Under the pieces are notes generated by a model that did not search any database, had not been told where the DNA came from, and was given only the letters and a program-made list of their open reading frames with translations. A program made the position numbers and the translations under genes. Shown here piece after piece: positions 16,799 through 26,380 of a stretch of 64,000 nucleotides of DNA. Numbering within the stretch: position 1 is the first letter of the stretch; the number at the start of each line of letters is the position of its first letter. Source of the stretch: Tenacibaculum tangerinum (GTDB taxonomy: Bacteria; Bacteroidota; Bacteroidia; Flavobacteriales; Flavobacteriaceae); contig NZ_CP122539.1 in assembly GCF_029853675.1 (NCBI RefSeq), positions 2,313,001-2,377,000 on the forward strand, written 5' to 3'.

Positions 16799-18034
16799 TT
16801 AAAAACTCCTATATATCAATAGTGGAAAAACACTTCCTTTTTTAAATACTACTTCTTCAGTTTTAGGGAGTTCTATAAATCCATCAGTTGCTGTTAAACT
16901 AGCCAAATCTCCAGAACCATTTCCTTTTATGGGTGTTGCTAACCATTGTCCGTTTTCAGAAGTTAATTTTACTTGTAAAAAACAAGTTAGATTAGGTTTA
17001 AAAGTGATTTCTTCTTTGAGTACTGCTGTTTGTGCTTTTTGTTGTACCCCTACCGAGTTATAATACCACGGATAAAAATACACCAAGCAGTTTACAAAGG
17101 TTGAAACAGGATTCCCAGGAAAAGCGAACACCACTGCGTTTTTTTTGGTTTTATCTTCGGAATGATTGTTACTTAAATCTTCTGTAATGCCAAACCAAAA
17201 CGGTTTTCCGGGTCGTTGAGCAACTTTATGAAACTGTTTTTTTACACCTAACTCCTCTAGCACTTCAGGTAAGAAATCGAATTTTCCTTTGCTTACAGCA
17301 CCGCTGAATAGCAATACGTCATATTCTTTTAAGTAAGATTCAATTTTATCTTTTAAAACTGATTTTTCATCAGCGATATGCGCTGTTTTTGCAGGAATTT
17401 TTAAGTTATTCAATAAAGAAACAAGCGTATATACATTACTTCTTCTAATTTGATGGTCTAACGGATTTTCATCTACAGCTACCAATTCATCCCCTGTAGA
17501 AACAATCATTACCTTGGGTTGTTTGGCAACTTTCACCGTACTTTTGCCAACAGTAGCCAACACGCCGATTTCCGCAGGAGAAATAATGGTGTTTTTTTTA
17601 ATAAGAACCTCTCCTTTGGTTTTGTCTGAACCTTGACGGTGAATATTTTGTCCTTCTTTAATTTCATCAACAGTAAGCGTAGCTACTAGCGTACTAATAG
17701 CAACATCTTCATAGCGAATTACGGTATCGGTATTGTTAGGTAATACAGCGCCTGTCATTACTTCATAACAGTTGGCAGCATTGTCAAGCGTTTGTTGAGG
17801 TGCCCCCGCAGGCTGAATTCCTTCAATCTTAAAATCACGTACACCATATTCAAAAAAGCGGTAGTTTATCGCAATACCATCCATGGCTACTCGGTTAAAG
17901 GGAGGAAAATCTCTATCGGCAACGATATCTTCTTTCAAAATTCTTCCCACCGATTCTAAAAACGGAATTTCTTCAACACCGAAGTCTTGTGTGTTTTCTA
18001 AAATTAATTGTTTGGCTTCTCTTACAGTAATCAT
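16799..18034 (-). CDS. moeA: Molybdopterin molybdenumtransferase MoeA
   Basis: 411 residues, standard MoeA length. N-terminal REAKQLILENTQ, then DRDFPPFNRVAMDGIAI (conserved PPFxxSxMDG-like motif), the central MPT-binding domain with VSTGDEL and IRRSNVYTLVSLL, FSGAVSKGKFDFLPEVLEEL, RPGKPFWFG and FAFPGNPVSTFVNC. It inserts molybdate into adenylylated molybdopterin. It lies between moaA and the four-helix-bundle gene, all on the minus strand. Confidence 0.93.
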   Translation of the reverse strand: MITVREAKQLILENTQDFGVEEIPFLESVGRILKEDIVADRDFPPFNRVAMDGIAINYRFFEYGVRDFKIEGIQPAGAPQQTLDNAANCYEVMTGAVLPNNTDTVIRYEDVAISTLVATLTVDEIKEGQNIHRQGSDKTKGEVLIKKNTIISPAEIGVLATVGKSTVKVAKQPKVMIVSTGDELVAVDENPLDHQIRRSNVYTLVSLLNNLKIPAKTAHIADEKSVLKDKIESYLKEYDVLLFSGAVSKGKFDFLPEVLEELGVKKQFHKVAQRPGKPFWFGITEDLSNNHSEDKTKKNAVVFAFPGNPVSTFVNCLVYFYPWYYNSVGVQQKAQTAVLKEEITFKPNLTCFLQVKLTSENGQWLATPIKGNGSGDLASLTATDGFIELPKTEEVVFKKGSVFPLLIYRSF

Positions 18035-18165
18035 ATGTTAAAGCGTAACTGTTAAATCGTTTAAAAGTCTGATTGTTATATTGTTAAATTATCTCACTAA
18101 CTCATAACCCCATTAACCCATTGCCTCATTATCTCATTAAATCATTGTCTCATTAACTCATTGTC
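18035..18165. repeat. Low-complexity CATTA/CTCATT-rich spacer
   Basis: Between moaA and moeA the DNA repeats short units such as TCTCATTAA and TCATTGTCTCATTAA several times. Similar short-unit spacers (GTTTAGTGTTTAG) lie at 16365-16404. No gene or clear regulatory signal is visible. Confidence 0.6.
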
Positions 18166-19158
18166 TCACCCTCCGATGGTACTCATACTTTCAGAAACAT
18201 TTCCTTGTTTTCGGTTGGCTTCTGCCACAAAACCATTTTCGGGTTTTTCTTTAATCAGTGATAAAAACAAGGCTTTTAACTCTTCATTACTGGCGCCGTT
18301 TCTAATAAAATCACGTAGATTAAAAACACCGTCATCGAACAAACAGTTTTTAAACGTTCCTGTTGAGGTAACTCGAATTCGGTTGCAATCGTTGCATATA
18401 GTACGGGTAAAAGCAGGAATTATTCCTACGGTTCCCACATGACCTTCCAAAGCAAAATTACGAGAAGTGGAAGATTTTTCTGAAGCTAATGGTACAATGG
18501 TGTAATTCGACTGTATTTCGTTTAAAATTTTCTGATAATTCCATACTTCTTCAGTATTTCGCTGCCCTTTTCCGTTAAAAGGCATTTCTTCAATAAAACG
18601 AACGGCAATATTTTTCTCTTTGGTCAAGGCTACAAAATCTACAATTTCATCGGTGTTAAAACCTGATTGCACGACCACATTTAATTTTAGATTCAACGAA
18701 CTCTTCTCTAAAAGTTCAAAGGTTTTGTACACTTCGGGAAATACATCACGACGGGTAATTTTAGCAAACTTATCGGCATGCAAACTATCGATGCTTAAAT
18801 TTATCGTTTTTACCTTTTTGAGTTTTTCTAACGTTTTAATGTGTTTAGAAACAAGTGCTCCGTTGGTCGTAATATTAATGGCGTCAAGTAAATCGTTGTA
18901 CGACAGCATTTCTAAAAACGACATAAAATCTTTACGGGCAAAAGGTTCGCCACCTGTAAGTCGGACTTTGTTGACTCCTAATTCAGTCAACACCCGAACA
19001 ATACGGTACATTTCTTTGTAGGTAAGCAGCTCTTTGCGAGGTACAATGTCAATCCCTTGTGCGGGCATACAATACTGGCAACGCAAGTTACAACGGTCGG
19101 TTACTGCTAACCGAACATAGCTAATTTGTCTACCAAAAGCATCAATGAGTTTACTCAT
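18166..19158 (-). CDS. moaA: GTP 3',8-cyclase MoaA
   Basis: 330 residues from ATG at 19156-19158 (MSKLIDAFGRQISYVRLAVT); an in-frame ATG at 19206 would add 16 unconserved residues. Radical-SAM cluster Cx3CxxC in DRCNLRCQYCMP, the GGEP motif in RLTGGEPFARKDF, and the second C-terminal cluster in CNDCNRIRVTSTGTFKNC. The chain ends in Gly-Gly, as needed by MoaA enzymes. It performs the first step of molybdenum cofactor synthesis from GTP. moaE, moaD and moeB are not in the window, so the pathway must be completed elsewhere. Confidence 0.95.
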   Translation of the reverse strand: MSKLIDAFGRQISYVRLAVTDRCNLRCQYCMPAQGIDIVPRKELLTYKEMYRIVRVLTELGVNKVRLTGGEPFARKDFMSFLEMLSYNDLLDAINITTNGALVSKHIKTLEKLKKVKTINLSIDSLHADKFAKITRRDVFPEVYKTFELLEKSSLNLKLNVVVQSGFNTDEIVDFVALTKEKNIAVRFIEEMPFNGKGQRNTEEVWNYQKILNEIQSNYTIVPLASEKSSTSRNFALEGHVGTVGIIPAFTRTICNDCNRIRVTSTGTFKNCLFDDGVFNLRDFIRNGASNEELKALFLSLIKEKPENGFVAEANRKQGNVSESMSTIGG

Positions 19159-19639
19159 AGCGCAAATGTACGGATTAATGCAGTAGTATTTTCTGTCATT
19201 TATCATGGTTTTTTAGAGGGAAATCATTCTTTGAAAGAAAGAAATGTCTTTTGGGGTGCCATGGAAAAAAACGATCATGCTATTTTTTAGTATAGAGTAA
19301 CGACAAAATGTTTTATATTAGCAACATGAAAAGAAAAGGAAGTTGCTTGTTAGAGAATTGCTATTGATTTCTTCCTTAATTATATATTTCAACATATCAA
19401 TTTTTGAGTACATTGAAAGTTCTATTTGACGTTATATGGATATTTTAAATATACTGGAAGTTAATAGTTGAATGCTAATTGAATTCAAATAAAGAAGTTA
19501 TGGGCGGGGGTTCTAAATATTGAATTTTTTGCTTGAAGAAACTCGACACTTGCAGATTGACAATGCGGAAATATCGCTAAAATTTTGAAATGAAGATTAA
19601 AAATTAAATTATACATAAATCAACCAAAAATTAAAAATA
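19159..19639. other. Intergenic region without a recognisable gene
   Basis: 481 bases, very A+T-rich. I see no credible open frame, no tRNA-like fold and no repeat shared with the rest of the window. It contains the divergent upstream regions of moaA and of the lipoprotein gene at 19640. Confidence 0.6.
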
Positions 19640-20191
19640 ATGAAAACAGTAAAGAGAATTATAGCAAGTTTTATCTTAGTAACTAGTGTATTATCATGTA
19701 GCTCGGATGAAGATACTACTTCGGCTAATTGTGGTGATGTAGTAAATCAACAAGCGCAAGGCAATGTACAAGGATTCGAGTACATAAATAAAGGAGGTAC
19801 GTATACAGAATTATCAAATGGAGAATATAATTGCGCAATTTTTATACAAGAACCCATAGGAGGATCTTGTTTTTTTCCTGATTTTGAACCCATTAATGAA
19901 GAACTTATTGAAGTTAAAATTCTATTTGGTTTGAAGGAATTAAAACCCCAAACCATCACTTTTTCTGATACAGCTGAAATTGGGGGTACATTAGAAAATA
20001 CCTTAAATTTTAATGCAATTATTAACGATAAAGACACGAACACCAATTATACAGATGCAGAATTGGCTACCTGCGGTACACTGGAAATCATAGAAATTAA
20101 AGACAATACAATTACTGGTAAAATCATTGCTGAAGGACAAAAAGGGAGCTCTATTAATGGAAATTTCACGTTGGATTTCTGCGAGTTTTAA
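19640..20191 (+). CDS. Hypothetical lipoprotein
   Basis: 183 residues with a lipoprotein signal peptide: MKTVKRIIASFILVTSVLSC, where the lipobox is VLSC and the lipidated Cys is residue 20, followed by SSDEDTT, a typical flexible start. The mature domain has four further Cys (NCGDVV, NCAIF, SCFFP, TCGTL) and ends DFCEF, so disulfides are possible. I do not recognise the family. The gene stands alone between an empty region and the IS982 element. Confidence 0.7.
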   Translation: MKTVKRIIASFILVTSVLSCSSDEDTTSANCGDVVNQQAQGNVQGFEYINKGGTYTELSNGEYNCAIFIQEPIGGSCFFPDFEPINEELIEVKILFGLKELKPQTITFSDTAEIGGTLENTLNFNAIINDKDTNTNYTDAELATCGTLEIIEIKDNTITGKIIAEGQKGSSINGNFTLDFCEF

Positions 20192-20242
20192 ATTTTTTAG
20201 CAAAAAAAATAGTAAAACCTCAATGCTTGTCTTGTTAAAAAC

Positions 20243-20265
20243 TAAAACCCAATTGTGGTTTTATC
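20243..20265 (+). terminator. Weak hairpin after the lipoprotein gene
   Basis: TAAAACC pairs with GGTTTTA around CAATTGT. It lies about 50 bases after the stop and is followed by an A+T-rich stretch without a strong T run. Confidence 0.35.
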
Positions 20266-20322
20266 TAGAATTTTAGTATAAAATTTAAATAGATTAAAAA
20301 TGGACTCAACTCCTTAATATTA

Positions 20323-21335
20323 ACGTGAGTTCGGGATAGTTTATCCTATTCTTTGTAAGTTATCGATATTGATATTAGGTTTAGTTGGATAAAACGAATA
20401 AGCGATTAACCCTGCGACTAAATTTAAGATAAAATTATCGAAGCTTCTGTGTCTTGTGTGCTCTATTTGACATACGTTTTTCAAAATATCATTCACACTT
20501 TCAATAACAGCCCTTTTTCTAAGCATAATTTTATCATAGATATGCATAAGAGTATTTTCATATTCTTTCTAATTTTTGTAACCAAATGTATTCCATCTAC
20601 AAAAAGCTGTTCAAACAGTTCTTTACCTACATACCCTCTGTCGGCAAATATTTTTCCGAACACACGATTATGAAAGGCTTTATCTTTAAGTGGTTGCCTG
20701 TCATCTATATTACCTTGCGTAATTAAAAAGTCAACGATATCGCCCTTTTCATTGATAATAATATGAAGTTTAAAACCAAAGAACCACCCCATGGTTCCTT
20801 TCCCTTTTTTTGCGGTGTTTTTAAAAACTTTGTTCTGCTTTTCTCTTTTATAATGACATACTTTAATAGTGGTAGAATCTAAAAAGGAGATCCCTGTACA
20901 TTGACCTAAACAGTGCATTTGAAGAAACAGTATCATAGGCACTGAACAACGCTTTTTCAATTCAACAAATCGGTTATAGGAAACTAAATCTGGAAATTCT
21001 TTTGACAAGTGTTTGCTAACATATTCGATATAAAAGTGTTTAAAACACCTAAAACCACTAAAATGGAAAAGCACCATAATTGTGATTATTTCACTTTGGG
21101 TGAGTTTAGGCTTTCTTCGTCTAACTATCTTTGAACAGGTTTCTAAAGCATTTTTATCAATAACTTGATTAATTTCGGCACAAAAATCATCAATTAAACA
21201 GAAAAATTCAGTAATTTTAAAATCAGAAATCATAGTGGAAAATTTAGTTATACAATTAAAAATCAGTACTTTAATTTACTAAATTTTTCGCTTTTTTTCG
21301 TGTAATTAAAAAACTTTTTTATCCCGAACTCACGT
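20323..21335 (-). mobile_element. IS982-family insertion sequence, complete ends
   Basis: The element is 1013 bp, typical for IS982. Terminal inverted repeats are ACGTGAGTTCGGGATA (20323-20338) and TATCCCGAACTCACGT (21320-21335), perfect over 16 bases. An 8-bp target duplication TAATATTA flanks it at 20315-20322 and 21336-21343. The site is itself a palindrome. The intact ends show that the insertion is recent even though its gene is frameshifted. Confidence 0.9.
20341..21233 (-). pseudogene. IS982 transposase, one-base frameshift
   Basis: The first frame (ATG at 21233) reads ITEFFCLIDDFCAEINQVID, SEIITIMVLFHFSGFRCFKH, SFLDSTTIKVC (first Asp of the DDE triad), GWFFGFKLHIIINEKG, and FADRGYVGKELFEQLF (second Asp). 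It ends prematurely after KIRKNMK. The remaining C-terminal part, MHIYDKIMLRKRAVIESVND to the end at 20341, continues in the next frame. One extra A in the run at 20555-20558 would join them. The whole would be about 298 residues, full family length. Given the same kind of defect in five other genes, a sequencing error is as likely as real inactivation. Confidence 0.85.
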
Positions 21336-21566
21336 TAATATTAGGCTTTTAACCCCGAATTTCTATTTAAATTCTATAAAAACAGAAAAGGATTGCATCA
21401 AGTTATAGGCTTAAGCTTAGAGCTCAGAATAGTGTACCCTTTTCTGCTTTTAAATTTAACCCTTTTTATAGAATAAGAATTTATAAGGAGATCGAGATAA
21501 GAAAACTATTACCATTCTCTTGTGTTAAGACTAGAATCTAAAAATGTAGAGGAAATGTAAGTTTTT

Positions 21567-22079
21567 TTAATCCAAAAAAAGAGATTTTAGCTCTATTGCT
21601 TCTCTAGGATCCATTTTACCTGCTAAAACCAAGCTCAATTGCTTTCTGCGTAAGGCTGCTTCGTAACGTTGTTTTTCTAATTCTGTTTCTGGTTCAATTG
21701 GAGGAATTGGCACAGGTCTTCCTGTTTCATCTACGGCAACAAACGTATAAATACCTTCATTAACTTTTGTTTTTTCACCCGATTGACGGTCTTCTATCCA
21801 AACGTCAACATAAATTTCCATTGATGATTTAAAGGCACGTGATACTTTCGCTTCTAAGGTTACAACACTTCCCACAGGAACCGATTTTGTAAAAGCGACA
21901 TGGTTTACAGAAGCAGTAACCACAATTCTTCTAGAATGTCGGCGTGCAGCAATACTACAAGCTCTATCCATACGAGCTAATAGCTCTCCTCCAAAAAGAT
22001 TTTCTAAATAATTGGTTTCTCCAGGTAACACTAAATCGGTAAGTACCGTTAACGATTCTTTAGGCTTTTTTGCTCTCAT
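21567..22079 (-). CDS. Acyl-CoA thioesterase, hotdog fold
   Basis: 170 residues from the ATG at 22077-22079. The cytoplasmic acyl-CoA hydrolase pattern is seen in NYLENLFGGELLARMDRACS (conserved helix of the hotdog fold), VTASVNHVAFTKSVPVGSVV and TKVNEGIYTFVAVDE. The family (YciA/BACH) hydrolyses medium- to long-chain acyl-CoA. The C-terminal extension of about 35 residues (KQRYEAALRRKQL) is common in Bacteroidota members. It has no obvious operon partner; a long A+T-rich stretch with no gene lies between it and the IS982 element. Confidence 0.85.
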   Translation of the reverse strand: MRAKKPKESLTVLTDLVLPGETNYLENLFGGELLARMDRACSIAARRHSRRIVVTASVNHVAFTKSVPVGSVVTLEAKVSRAFKSSMEIYVDVWIEDRQSGEKTKVNEGIYTFVAVDETGRPVPIPPIEPETELEKQRYEAALRRKQLSLVLAGKMDPREAIELKSLFLD

Positions 22080-22138
22080 CAATTACATTTTGCCGCAAAG
22101 ATACGGCAACAAAAAAATTTATCTAAACGAATCGTAGT

Positions 22139-23032
22139 TTATTTAGCCAACAACCAAGCGTCTTTGCTTGCTGTAGCTTTAATCGTTTCTAACGCCTTTC
22201 TTGCTTCTTCTCTTGTTGTATAACTTGCAAAAGCCACCTGTGTTAATCCCAAGTTGTTTTTGCCAACAATAGAAGCTTCAAATCCTTTTTCTTGTAGTGC
22301 TACTAATTTGCTGTTGGCGTTACTTACTTCTTGAAAAGCCCCGGCAATAATATGAAAGTTCTTTGTCTCTTTACGAACGTTTAAATTGATAGTAGGTAGC
22401 GGATTGTCAATGACAAAGGTTGCCGATTGAATTTTCTTTTGAACTGCCTCTTCTTGGTTCGCTAATGCGTCTTGTTGTTGTTGATTTTGAATACCGTTCC
22501 ATCCCACATAAGCAACACCTACAAAAACTGCAGCAGCAGCAACTCTTTTTAAGTATAACGGAATTGTTTTCGTTTCTTGTTCTGTTGAAATAGGAACTAC
22601 TTTTTCTTGCTCCACTCTTTCAACAGCAGGTACGGTAACCTCAGCCAACCCATAAGAATCCGTTAAAAAGTTACTTGATGGATTGGGTTCGAAAATTAAC
22701 TTTTTCGATTCATTTAAAGATAAACTTCCTACCGAAGCAACTTGAATAGTGGTCGTTGCTAACTCTTCATTCCATAATGCAACCTCTTCTGTAATAAAAG
22801 CAACTGCTTCTTCAAAAGAGCTGTTTTTAGTAGCAGCAATATAGTTCGCCAATAATCCGTCGTTATGCTGTAAATACGCATTAAACGTAAGTCGTTTTTT
22901 GGGAGGATAAAAAGTGTGCGTAGTCGTATTTACACTAGCAGCTATTTTATTCGTTATAAATCCTCCAAAGTTAGGAACGATTACGCAATCGTATCTATAT
23001 AATAAATCGTTAATGTAGTCGGCTAATCTCAT
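22139..23032 (-). CDS. HU-CCDC81-like and SPOR domain protein
   Basis: 297 residues. The N-terminal 120 match the HU/CCDC81-like domain pair found in Bacteroidota (MRLADYINDLLYRYDCVIVP, GGFITN, KRLTFNAYLQHNDGLLANYI). A single membrane helix follows at about 163-181 (VAAAAVFVGVAYVGWNG). The C-terminal 75 residues (NFHIIAGAFQEVSNANSKLV) are a SPOR domain, which binds peptidoglycan stripped of side chains at the division site. The topology puts the N-terminus in the cytoplasm and SPOR in the periplasm. It is divergent from dprA. Confidence 0.85.
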   Translation of the reverse strand: MRLADYINDLLYRYDCVIVPNFGGFITNKIAASVNTTTHTFYPPKKRLTFNAYLQHNDGLLANYIAATKNSSFEEAVAFITEEVALWNEELATTTIQVASVGSLSLNESKKLIFEPNPSSNFLTDSYGLAEVTVPAVERVEQEKVVPISTEQETKTIPLYLKRVAAAAVFVGVAYVGWNGIQNQQQQDALANQEEAVQKKIQSATFVIDNPLPTINLNVRKETKNFHIIAGAFQEVSNANSKLVALQEKGFEASIVGKNNLGLTQVAFASYTTREEARKALETIKATASKDAWLLAK

Positions 23033-23126
23033 AACTACAAATATAGTTTTTAAAATTTAAAATTTAATAAACCAAGTAAATTTTAATAAATCGTTTTTTG
23101 TATATTGATAGTCAAATTATTGCTAT

Positions 23127-24224
23127 ATGAATTCAGAAAAATTGCTAGCCATGTTACGGCTACAAGCCACTAAAAACATAGGAGCTGTTTTAGCAAAAAA
23201 GCTAATTACAGCTACAGGTAGTGTAACGCAGGTGTTTCGAGAGAAGAGAAATAACCTACATAAAATTAACGGAATTGGCACTCATGTTACTCAACATCTT
23301 TTTGATGAAGACAACTTGAAAAGGGCAGAAAAAGAACTCAACTATATTCAACAAAACAACCTTGATTTTTCGTATTTTTTAGATGCTGATTATCCGCAAT
23401 ACTTAAAACATTGTATTGATGCGCCTATCTTGCTTTTTAAAGATGGAAACATTCAACTAAACAACGATAAAATAATTTCAATTGTAGGTACTAGAAACAT
23501 GAGTTCGTATGGTCGTGATTTTTGCAATCAACTTGTTGAAGACCTAAAAGAACACAATCCAATTATTGTAAGTGGATTTGCTTATGGGGTAGATATTTGT
23601 GCACATACAGCTGCTATAAAAAACAACCTACAAACCATTGCTGTTTTGGCTCACGGATTGGATGAAATTTATCCCAAAACTCATAAAAAATACATGCATC
23701 AAGTCAATGAGAATGGCGGATTTATTACCGAGTTTTGGCACGATGAACCCCCTGTAAGAGAAAATTTCTTAAAACGGAATCGTATCGTGGCAGGACTTTC
23801 AAAAGCTACGATTATTATTGAATCTGCTAAAAAGGGAGGCTCGTTAGTTACTGCCGATATTGCCAATTCGTATCATCGCGATGTGTTTGCGTTGCCCGGT
23901 AGGGCTTCTGATGTGTATAGCAAAGGATGTAACAATCTCATTAAAAATAATCAGGCACATTTGTTAACTTCTGCCGAAGATATTGTAACAATGCTCAACT
24001 GGGATCTTCCGAGAGCTTCAATACCCATTCAAAGCAAGCTTTTTGTTGATTTGAATGATAACGAACAGAAAATTCACGATTATTTACAACAAAATGGTAA
24101 ACAATTGCTAGATGTTATTGCCTTGAAATGCAATCTTCCTACCTATCAATTGGCATCTATTTTAGTGCAAATGGAACTCAAAGGAGTTATAAAACCTTTA
24201 CCCGGAAAAATGTTTGAAGTTTAG
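23127..24224 (+). CDS. dprA: DNA-processing protein DprA
   Basis: 365 residues. An N-terminal HhH-like region (NLHKINGIGTHVTQ) is followed by the DprA Rossmann fold: ISIVGTRNMSSYGRD, IIVSGFAYGVDICAHTAAI, TIAVLAHGLDEIYP, KRNRIVAGLS, and GGSLVTADIANSY. The C-terminal winged helix (KLFVDLNDNEQKIHDYLQQN) is also present. DprA loads RecA on incoming single-stranded DNA during transformation. The gene converges on the TonB-like gene with a four-base overlap at the stops. Confidence 0.93.
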   Translation: MNSEKLLAMLRLQATKNIGAVLAKKLITATGSVTQVFREKRNNLHKINGIGTHVTQHLFDEDNLKRAEKELNYIQQNNLDFSYFLDADYPQYLKHCIDAPILLFKDGNIQLNNDKIISIVGTRNMSSYGRDFCNQLVEDLKEHNPIIVSGFAYGVDICAHTAAIKNNLQTIAVLAHGLDEIYPKTHKKYMHQVNENGGFITEFWHDEPPVRENFLKRNRIVAGLSKATIIIESAKKGGSLVTADIANSYHRDVFALPGRASDVYSKGCNNLIKNNQAHLLTSAEDIVTMLNWDLPRASIPIQSKLFVDLNDNEQKIHDYLQQNGKQLLDVIALKCNLPTYQLASILVQMELKGVIKPLPGKMFEV

Positions 24225-25213
24225 TCAACTTCAAAAATAATTGGTAATGTGCATTTGACACTCACATTTTTACCTTCTTTTTTGGCAGGGATAAATTGAG
24301 GGAGTTCATGTATAATTTCTTTGATACATTCTTTCAGTTTAGGGTGTGCCGCCCTCACTTTTACATCAGAAACATTCCCTAATGAGTCGATTGTAAATTG
24401 TGTATACATTCTTGTATTTCCTTTTTTTATTCCTAAATCTTTAAACAAATCATTACTAAACCTCTCTCGAATAAATTTGTTGAGTTCTTCTTCAAATTCA
24501 GAAGTAGTTTTTTTGAATTTAGGTTTACTGTCAACTTGAAAAAAGGAATACGGTTCAATGGGTTCCATGGCGGCTTCTCCTTCAACAATGACTCCAACAA
24601 TAACAACTTCAGGAACACTGTCTTTTGGTTGTAATAGGATAGCTTCTTCTATTTCTTTCTTTTTAGGAAGTTTATTTACTTCTTCAATATCAAAAGGTTC
24701 TACGGGGTTTTTTAAAACTTTACCAGTATTTTCAATAACAGTTATCTCAGTTGTTGCTAAAAGTGGTGGAACTTTACAGTTGTTTTTCTGAATAAGAGTA
24801 TCGTGATTCTTTTTTAAAATATCAATTCCTATTTCAGTTTTTGCAATAGAGTCAATTATTTCAACCTTTTCTATCTTTTGAATTTTTCCTGAATCTGTCT
24901 TGCAACTAAACAAGGTTGTTCCCATAGCAAACAATAAGGATATTATAAACAGTTTTTGAAAAGTTAAGGATTGATGAAACATTGTTTCTGGTAACTGAAT
25001 TACAATGCTATCAAGCTGCTTTCTGTAAAAATGACCGCAAACTCTTTGTTCTTTATTTGCTATTAAATATTCTTGAATTTCTTTGGTTGATTTTTTAGTA
25101 AAATCGACTACTGTTTTTGAACAGGAGCTACAAAATTTTCCTTTCTCATTAGGCGTCATTGCATCCCAATTTTCATGACAAGGTTTTGGAATGGTAAGTT
25201 TATAGTTTTTCAT
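24221..25213 (-). CDS. TonB-C domain protein with N-terminal cysteine-cluster region
   Basis: 330 residues. The N-terminal 60 residues carry NWDAMTPNEKGKFCSSCSKT and later RVCGHFY, a Cys/His cluster that recurs at the start of many Flavobacteriaceae proteins and may bind zinc. A membrane helix lies at about 86-104 (LFIISLLFAMGTTLFSC). A long Pro/Lys/Glu-rich linker follows and then a TonB C-terminal domain (YTQFTIDSLGNVSDVKVRAA, FIPAKKEGKNVSVKCTLPI). It may transmit energy to outer-membrane receptors, but no ExbB/ExbD is nearby. The cysteine after the helix (FSCK) looks like a lipobox, but it follows a cytoplasmic domain. Confidence 0.75.
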   Translation of the reverse strand: MKNYKLTIPKPCHENWDAMTPNEKGKFCSSCSKTVVDFTKKSTKEIQEYLIANKEQRVCGHFYRKQLDSIVIQLPETMFHQSLTFQKLFIISLLFAMGTTLFSCKTDSGKIQKIEKVEIIDSIAKTEIGIDILKKNHDTLIQKNNCKVPPLLATTEITVIENTGKVLKNPVEPFDIEEVNKLPKKKEIEEAILLQPKDSVPEVVIVGVIVEGEAAMEPIEPYSFFQVDSKPKFKKTTSEFEEELNKFIRERFSNDLFKDLGIKKGNTRMYTQFTIDSLGNVSDVKVRAAHPKLKECIKEIIHELPQFIPAKKEGKNVSVKCTLPIIFEVD

Positions 25214-25268
25214 AGTAAATAGTTTTGTTTAGAATTAACAAATATTATTCCAAAGAAATAAATTCAAG

Positions 25269-25276
25269 TATCTTTG
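25269..25276 (+). promoter_or_regulatory. -7 promoter element before the unknown gene
   Basis: TATCTTTG fits TAnnTTTG. It includes the TTG at 25274, so that codon cannot be the start; the ATG at 25292 lies just after the predicted transcription start. Confidence 0.5.
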
Positions 25277-25291
25277 AAAAAAGGTTTTTCA

Positions 25292-26380
25292 ATGACTTCA
25301 GAAAACAAACTCATTTCTCAAAAGAAACCCGCTTTTCCTGTTAAGAAAAAGCTCGCCAATTATTTGAACAGGCATAAAAGAACCATACAAATTCCTATTT
25401 TTTATGACGATTTGTTACGTTTTCAAGGAGCTATATCGGTGTATGATAAACACGATAACGATACTTTGTGGGTTCGTGTTTATTACAATGAGTTTGAGCG
25501 AGAGGAAATAGATTTAAGTCTTAAACAGATATATAATATTTTACACTCTAACGGCTCGAATGCTAGCATACAACACCTAAATATCGATGCGGTAGACTTT
25601 TGTACTTTTGGTAATTCTAAGCCTTTTCGAGTAAAAGTTCGAAATATTTTAAATGACAACTATACCTATTTTTATGTAAAAAAAACCGATGCTTCTCGTA
25701 TTTATGGTTTGGAGCTGGAAGATATTTTGTCGCCTTATAATTTGAACTTTTTGGTATATGAAGATACACTAATAGAAGAGCATATTTCAGGAATTCCTGG
25801 CGACGTGTTTATTAATGAATACTTAGATAGTTGTATTGACATAGAGAAGGCACAGATAGCCAAAGAATTTGTAAAATTTAACGAGCGTTGTATGATTCGT
25901 TTGTTAGGCGATATGCGTTCGTATAACTATGTGGTAGTGCCTACCCACGATTTTGAGAATGTGGTGTATAAAATACGTCCTATCGATTTCGACCAACAAT
26001 GTTACGAAGGCAAGTTTAAAGTATATTATCCGCAGTTTTTCAAGGAAAACCTAAAGATGGTGCAATTGGTAGCAGACAAGCTTACCTCGAGTTCTATCGA
26101 ACAATACCAGTTAGAAGAACGTTCGATTGTGGCTAAGAGAATTTTAGGATCACGTGCTCGCTTAGGTCGCTTGATAAAAGCCATGAAATCAGACACGATT
26201 TCTATTTCGAAAAACATTGCACAGCTAAAGGCTGAAATCTTTAATTTTACGGGTGATATTAATTTTAGAGATAGCGACGGAATGGGAGAGGTCTTGGAAA
26301 GTGCCTTAAATTTTGTTCGTAGAAATTACGAAGACGTAAGTATGAAAACCATTATTCAACAACAACAAAAACTACATTAA
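25292..26380 (+). CDS. Conserved protein of unknown function
   Basis: 362 residues from ATG 25292 (MTSENKLISQKK). No signal peptide or membrane helix, so probably cytoplasmic. The central part has YLDSCIDIEKAQIAKEFVKF and NERCMIRLLGDMRSYNYVVV, then VYKIRPIDFDQQCYEGK, which reads like an RPIDFDQ motif in a kinase-like or ATP-binding fold; this is only a resemblance. The C-terminus is helical (RRNYEDVSMKTIIQQQQKLH). I do not recognise a named family. Its stop overlaps the stop of the convergent DMT transporter by four bases. Confidence 0.75.
   Translation: MTSENKLISQKKPAFPVKKKLANYLNRHKRTIQIPIFYDDLLRFQGAISVYDKHDNDTLWVRVYYNEFEREEIDLSLKQIYNILHSNGSNASIQHLNIDAVDFCTFGNSKPFRVKVRNILNDNYTYFYVKKTDASRIYGLELEDILSPYNLNFLVYEDTLIEEHISGIPGDVFINEYLDSCIDIEKAQIAKEFVKFNERCMIRLLGDMRSYNYVVVPTHDFENVVYKIRPIDFDQQCYEGKFKVYYPQFFKENLKMVQLVADKLTSSSIEQYQLEERSIVAKRILGSRARLGRLIKAMKSDTISISKNIAQLKAEIFNFTGDINFRDSDGMGEVLESALNFVRRNYEDVSMKTIIQQQQKLH

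Noticed and set aside
20493..21233. Programmed frameshifting in the IS982 transposase
   Set aside because: I know IS982 transposases as single-frame genes, and the break matches the homopolymer losses in five ordinary genes of the window.
24433..24791. Open frames opposite and beside the TonB-like gene
   Set aside because: They are shadows of the Pro/Glu-rich linker of the real gene and have no family pattern or start signal.
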